A stretch of DNA of 9,531 nucleotides from Pseudomonadota bacterium (GTDB lineage Bacteria > Pseudomonadota > Alphaproteobacteria > Acetobacterales > Acetobacteraceae). Where the stretch lies: positions 1 to 9,531 of the forward strand of contig JAJXXT010000113.1 in assembly GCA_021780935.1 (NCBI GenBank), read 5' to 3'. The stretch's first letter is position 1; each line of letters begins with the position of its first letter. A program made the position numbers and the translations under genes. A model generated the notes under the pieces. The model saw only the letters and a program-made list of their open reading frames with translations, searched no databases and was not told the origin of the DNA. Shown piece after piece: positions 6,486-9,531 of this stretch.

Positions 6486-7691
6486 ATGCCGGACGTGGTC
6501 CGACACGGCATCGAGACACCGAAATACGGCTTCGTCGACGCGCTGCGCGGCTACGCGATCCTTCTCGTGATGGGCTGCCACGCCCTTCTGTCCTACTCGG
6601 CGTTGGTCTGGCCGGTGAAGCGCCTGGCCAGCCTGGGATGGCACGGGGTGCAATTGTTCTTCGTCGCCAGCAGCCTGACGTTGCTGCTGTCCTGGACCAA
6701 CCGGGCCGGCCGTGAAACCCGGCCAATGGCCTCATTCTTCATCCGCCGGGTATTCCGGATTGCGCCGATGTATTACGCGGCGTTTCTGGCCTATCTTATC
6801 GTGGTCCCGCCGGGGGCGGCATTTTCGCTCGTGCATGCAATGGCGACGTTGGGCTTCGTCAACGGCTGGAGCCCAGGGCTGCTGTCCATGGTGGAGGGCA
6901 GCTGGGCGGCGGTGCCGGGCAGCTGGAGCGTCGCCGACGAGTTCGGGTTCTACCTGCTCTTTCCGCTGCTCGCCGGGGTGATCACGACGTTGCCGCGGGC
7001 TGCTCTGGCGTTGCTGCTATCGCTGGTCGCGGCGTTCCTGCTCAATCGGTTCGCTTTTCAGCTCTGGGTCGGGCCTTATGGCTGGAAGGCGACGGACCAG
7101 TTCCTCTATTACTGGCTGCCGAACCAGTTTCCTGTCTTCATGGTCGGATTCTGCACTTTCCACACCCTGGCCCGACTGCATGCGCCGGATGGATGGGCGC
7201 GGGCGCGGGGGATGATTGCACGCCATGGCAGCCTGTTGGCGGGGCTCGCCTGGGCCGGGTTTTTCGCGCTCGGCTACGTCGCGGTGCCGCGCAAGCCGGT
7301 CCTGACGCTCCCCTTCCTGCCGGTGCACGTGTTCGCGGCGATCGCGTTCGCGGTTCTGACCGTGGCCTTGGCACTGACGCCGCGCTCGCCGTTCAATAAT
7401 CGCGCCATCCGCGCGCTGGGCCGCGTGAGCTTCAGTGCCTATCTGGTGCATTTTGGGGTCATCGACCTGCTTGGCCCTGCGATGCCAGGAATCTTTGCGC
7501 TCGATGTGACCGGGATCGAGAGTGTCTGGCGCGCGGCACTGTTCCTTGCCGCGGTGGTGGCCGTGACCTGGCTGATTTCAGCGGCGACGTTCCGGATCGT
7601 GGAGCAGCCGATGATCGGTCTGGGCAAGGCGCTGTGCGCGCGGCTAAGCCCCCCTGGCCCGACGTTCGCCGTCGGGCCCGCCCGTTCCTGA
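6486..7691 (+). CDS. Membrane acyltransferase, acyltransferase-3 family (OafA/NodX-like)
   Basis: Polytopic inner-membrane protein of 401 aa, probably transferring an acyl group such as acetyl to a sugar of a surface polysaccharide or a similar acceptor. Family signs: FVDALRGYAILLVMGCH (16-32), in which R21 and H32 form the R-X10-H catalytic signature; GVQLFFVASSLTL (54-66), the equivalent of the usual FFxxSGF segment but with A-S-S there; FFIRRVFRIAP (84-94), the RRxxRixP motif; and the C-terminal FSAYLVH and IVEQPM segments. About ten hydrophobic helices fill the rest, and there is no C-terminal SGNH domain. ATG 6486 was chosen for its spacing to AAGGG. A TTG at 6417 that overlaps the copA stop is open in frame but has no ribosome site and would add a hydrophilic tail. 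Codon use looks more AT-tolerant than in copA. The acceptor is unknown; the amidotransferase gene opposite suggests exopolysaccharide. Confidence 0.85.
   Translation: MPDVVRHGIETPKYGFVDALRGYAILLVMGCHALLSYSALVWPVKRLASLGWHGVQLFFVASSLTLLLSWTNRAGRETRPMASFFIRRVFRIAPMYYAAFLAYLIVVPPGAAFSLVHAMATLGFVNGWSPGLLSMVEGSWAAVPGSWSVADEFGFYLLFPLLAGVITTLPRAALALLLSLVAAFLLNRFAFQLWVGPYGWKATDQFLYYWLPNQFPVFMVGFCTFHTLARLHAPDGWARARGMIARHGSLLAGLAWAGFFALGYVAVPRKPVLTLPFLPVHVFAAIAFAVLTVALALTPRSPFNNRAIRALGRVSFSAYLVHFGVIDLLGPAMPGIFALDVTGIESVWRAALFLAAVVAVTWLISAATFRIVEQPMIGLGKALCARLSPPGPTFAVGPARS
7656..7678. terminator. Candidate bidirectional terminator hairpin at a convergent gene end
   Basis: GGCCCGACG (7656-7664) and CGTCGGGCC (7670-7678) form a perfect 9-bp stem with loop TTCGC, inside the last codons of the acyltransferase gene and 10 bp before its stop. 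The convergent gene ends at 7719, so the stem would sit at the 3' end of both transcripts. No T-tract follows on either strand, so this is either a Rho-assisted or weak terminator, or a 3'-end stabilising stem. Confidence 0.42.
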
Positions 7692-7718
7692 CGCGACGCT
7701 GTCCGCCGCAACCGTGCG

Positions 7719-9531
7719 TCAGGCTGGGATCGCGATCCCCGTTGCCGGTGCCGGTGCGGTCATGTTGGCGAGGAATCCCTCGAAGACCAACAGCAGCCAC
7801 AGCGGCATCGCGTGGTCGGAGCGGCCGGATTCGTGTTCATCGAGCAGGCGGGCGGCCGTTTCGCGGCGGAAGAAGCCGCTATCCATCATCGGGTCGCTGA
7901 GCACGCGGGCACGAACGGCGGCGATATCACGGCGCAGACGCGTGCCGAGGGCGACGGCGAAGCCCTGCTTCGGGCGATAGAGAATCTCCCGCGGGAGATA
8001 CGGTTCCATCGCTGATTTCAGGAGGAATTTGCCTTCGCCACCGCGCAGCTTGAGCGAGGCGGGCAGGCTCAAGCCGAAGCCGACGACTTCGTGATCCAGG
8101 ATCGGGCAACGCACTTCCAGCGAATTGGCCATGCTGGTGCGGTCCACCTTGGTCAGGATGTCGCCGACCAGCCAGGTGTTGAGATCGATATATTGCGCCT
8201 GGCGCAGGGCATCGTCGGTGTCGGATTGGTCCATCAGCGAGGCAATCCGCTCGGCCGGATCGTAGCCATCCAGCCGTGCGGCGAAGCGCTCGCCAAATAG
8301 CGCATTTCGTTGCTCCGCTTGCATCCGCTGCATGGTCGCGAAATAGCCGAGCGCGGAGCCGAGGCTGATCTCGGTCAGCGTCGTCTTGGCCCGCAGCCAG
8401 CGCGGCGCCCGGTCCAGCTTCGGATAGGCGCGGGCGAGGCGGCCGATCGCGTGGCGGCGCAGGGGCGCGGGGATGAACCGGCGCACCGCCTCGGTGAGCA
8501 GGTGCCAGCGATAGCGGCGATAGCCGGCGAAGACTTCGTCTCCGCCATCGCCCGATAGCGCCACCGTGACGTGGCGGCGGGTGAGCGCGCACACGCGATG
8601 TGTCGGCACCGAGGAATGGTCGCCGAAGGGTTCGCCGAAAATTCCTGCCTGTGTGCGTGCGGCATCGATGTAGTCGACGCTCGTCCGGTCCGTGTGCTGC
8701 GCCGTGTTGTAGCGCCGCGCGACGATCTCGGCGAAGGGCGATTCGTCCTCGGCGCCCTCGAAGCCGATGGTGAAAGTGGCCAGCGGTCCGTCATGCTGGG
8801 TGGCCGCGAGCGCGACGACGGCGCTGGAATCGACGCCGCCGGAGAGGAACGCGCCGAGCGGTACGTCCGACATCAGACGCGCGCCAGTCTGGCGGCGCAG
8901 CAGTGCGGTGAGCTCGTCGCGAGCCTCGGTCTCGTCGCGCGGGCGTTCGGTCCCGGCCGCACGCCAGTAGCACCGCGGGACGGCGGGTTCCGTGCCGTGC
9001 TCGAGCAGCAGGCAGTGGCCCGCCGGAAGCTTCTGGATATCCGAATAGATCGAATCCGGGTCGGGCACGTAGCCATAGGCGAAGAAATCGGCGACGGCGC
9101 GGTCGCGGATTCGGCGTGGCAGGTCCGGCACCACCCCCAGCGCCGCGAGTTCGGAGGCGAAATAGAGCGTGCCGTCGGCGCTGCGCCCGTAATAGAGCGG
9201 CTTCTTGCCGAGCCGGTCGCGGGCGAGGAAGAGCTGGCGGCGATTGGAGTCCCACAGCGCGAAGGCGAACATGCCGGAGAGGTGCTGCAAGCAGTCCGGT
9301 CCCCAGCTTTCCCAGGCGTGGATGATGGCTTCCGTGTCGCAGCGATTGCGGAAGACATGGCCCTTGGCGAGCAGGGTCTGGCGCAGGGCGGCGTGATTAT
9401 AGATCTCGCCGTTGAAGACGATGGCGACGGTGCCGTCCTCGTTGTACATCGGCTGATCGCCGCCACCGATATCGATGATCGCCAGGCGGCGATGGCCAAG
9501 TCCGACGCCCGGCGCGAGATAGAAGCCGTCC
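7719..9531 (-). CDS. Asparagine synthase-like amidotransferase (exosortase A/EPS type), N-terminus cut by the window edge
   Basis: Glutamine-hydrolysing amidotransferase of the AsnB group: an N-terminal glutaminase domain supplies ammonia to a C-terminal ATP-dependent synthetase domain. The frame is open to the right edge (603 aa seen); only the first 25-30 residues, with the catalytic Cys2, are missing. Visible: GLGHRRLAIID, NGEIYN and CDTEAIIHAWESWGPD (glutamine pocket), FAFALWD, ARDRLGKKPLYY, the PP-loop SGGVDSS (8823-8843), SGDGGDEVFAGYRRYR, KVDRTSMANSLEVRCPILDHE and YRPKQGFAVAL. The YIDLNTWLVGDILTKVDR segment, the AYPKLDRAPRWLRAKTT segment and the full length near 630 aa agree, from memory, with the exosortase A (XrtA/PEP-CTERM) amidotransferases of exopolysaccharide loci (TIGR03108-like). 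A housekeeping asparagine synthetase is the alternative. An amide-forming step in sugar modification would be its role there. It is convergent with the acyltransferase gene, 27 bp apart. Confidence 0.88.
   Translation of the reverse strand, partial: DGFYLAPGVGLGHRRLAIIDIGGGDQPMYNEDGTVAIVFNGEIYNHAALRQTLLAKGHVFRNRCDTEAIIHAWESWGPDCLQHLSGMFAFALWDSNRRQLFLARDRLGKKPLYYGRSADGTLYFASELAALGVVPDLPRRIRDRAVADFFAYGYVPDPDSIYSDIQKLPAGHCLLLEHGTEPAVPRCYWRAAGTERPRDETEARDELTALLRRQTGARLMSDVPLGAFLSGGVDSSAVVALAATQHDGPLATFTIGFEGAEDESPFAEIVARRYNTAQHTDRTSVDYIDAARTQAGIFGEPFGDHSSVPTHRVCALTRRHVTVALSGDGGDEVFAGYRRYRWHLLTEAVRRFIPAPLRRHAIGRLARAYPKLDRAPRWLRAKTTLTEISLGSALGYFATMQRMQAEQRNALFGERFAARLDGYDPAERIASLMDQSDTDDALRQAQYIDLNTWLVGDILTKVDRTSMANSLEVRCPILDHEVVGFGLSLPASLKLRGGEGKFLLKSAMEPYLPREILYRPKQGFAVALGTRLRRDIAAVRARVLSDPMMDSGFFRRETAARLLDEHESGRSDHAMPLWLLLVFEGFLANMTAPAPATGIAIPA

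Noticed and set aside
5581..6735. A 384-codon minus-strand open frame opposite the end of copA and the acyltransferase start.
   Set aside because: Low-complexity Arg/Gly/His-rich translation, and the opposite strand encodes the conserved CopA catalytic core.

Overview
The window is very GC-rich, packed with genes on both strands, and has almost no non-coding DNA. Codon bias (G or C at third positions), short gene overlaps and the protein families suggest an alphaproteobacterium, perhaps Acetobacteraceae/Rhodospirillales. That placement is inference, because no rRNA or tRNA gene is present.

Left block (1-3648, all minus strand, read right to left): a DHA2-type MFS exporter, a CbpA-type DnaJ co-chaperone, its modulator CbpM, and a Na+/H+ antiporter NhaA cut by the left window edge. 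The genes are separated by 1 nt or overlap by 4 nt, so this is almost certainly one transcript. It joins drug/solute efflux, a stress co-chaperone pair and pH/sodium homeostasis. cbpA starts with TTG behind a consensus Shine-Dalgarno. nhaA has no ATG, GTG or TTG start, and seems to start at a CTG overlapping the cbpM stop codon.

Middle block (3649-6420): a 129-bp divergent intergenic region separates the MFS gene from a plus-strand copper module. The module has a small soluble HMA-domain metallochaperone (CopZ-like) and a P1B-1 copper-exporting ATPase (CopA) with two N-terminal metal-binding domains and all catalytic and copper-site motifs. A perfect GC hairpin lies in the 21-bp gap between them.

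Right block (6421-9531): a plus-strand integral-membrane acyltransferase-3 protein starts 65 bp after copA, behind a perfect 14-bp tandem repeat that carries its Shine-Dalgarno. It converges on a minus-strand glutamine-dependent asparagine-synthase-like amidotransferase cut by the right edge. That protein resembles amidotransferases of exosortase A/exopolysaccharide loci, so this end may be the border of a polysaccharide gene cluster. A perfect 9-bp hairpin lies at the convergent junction.

I see no insertion sequence, CRISPR array, tRNA, rRNA or prophage gene, and no stretch over 300 bases lacks a gene. Nothing here is clearly a new system. The points most worth checking are the nhaA start, the copZ-copA hairpin, the region in front of the MFS gene, and the link to an exopolysaccharide locus beyond the right edge.
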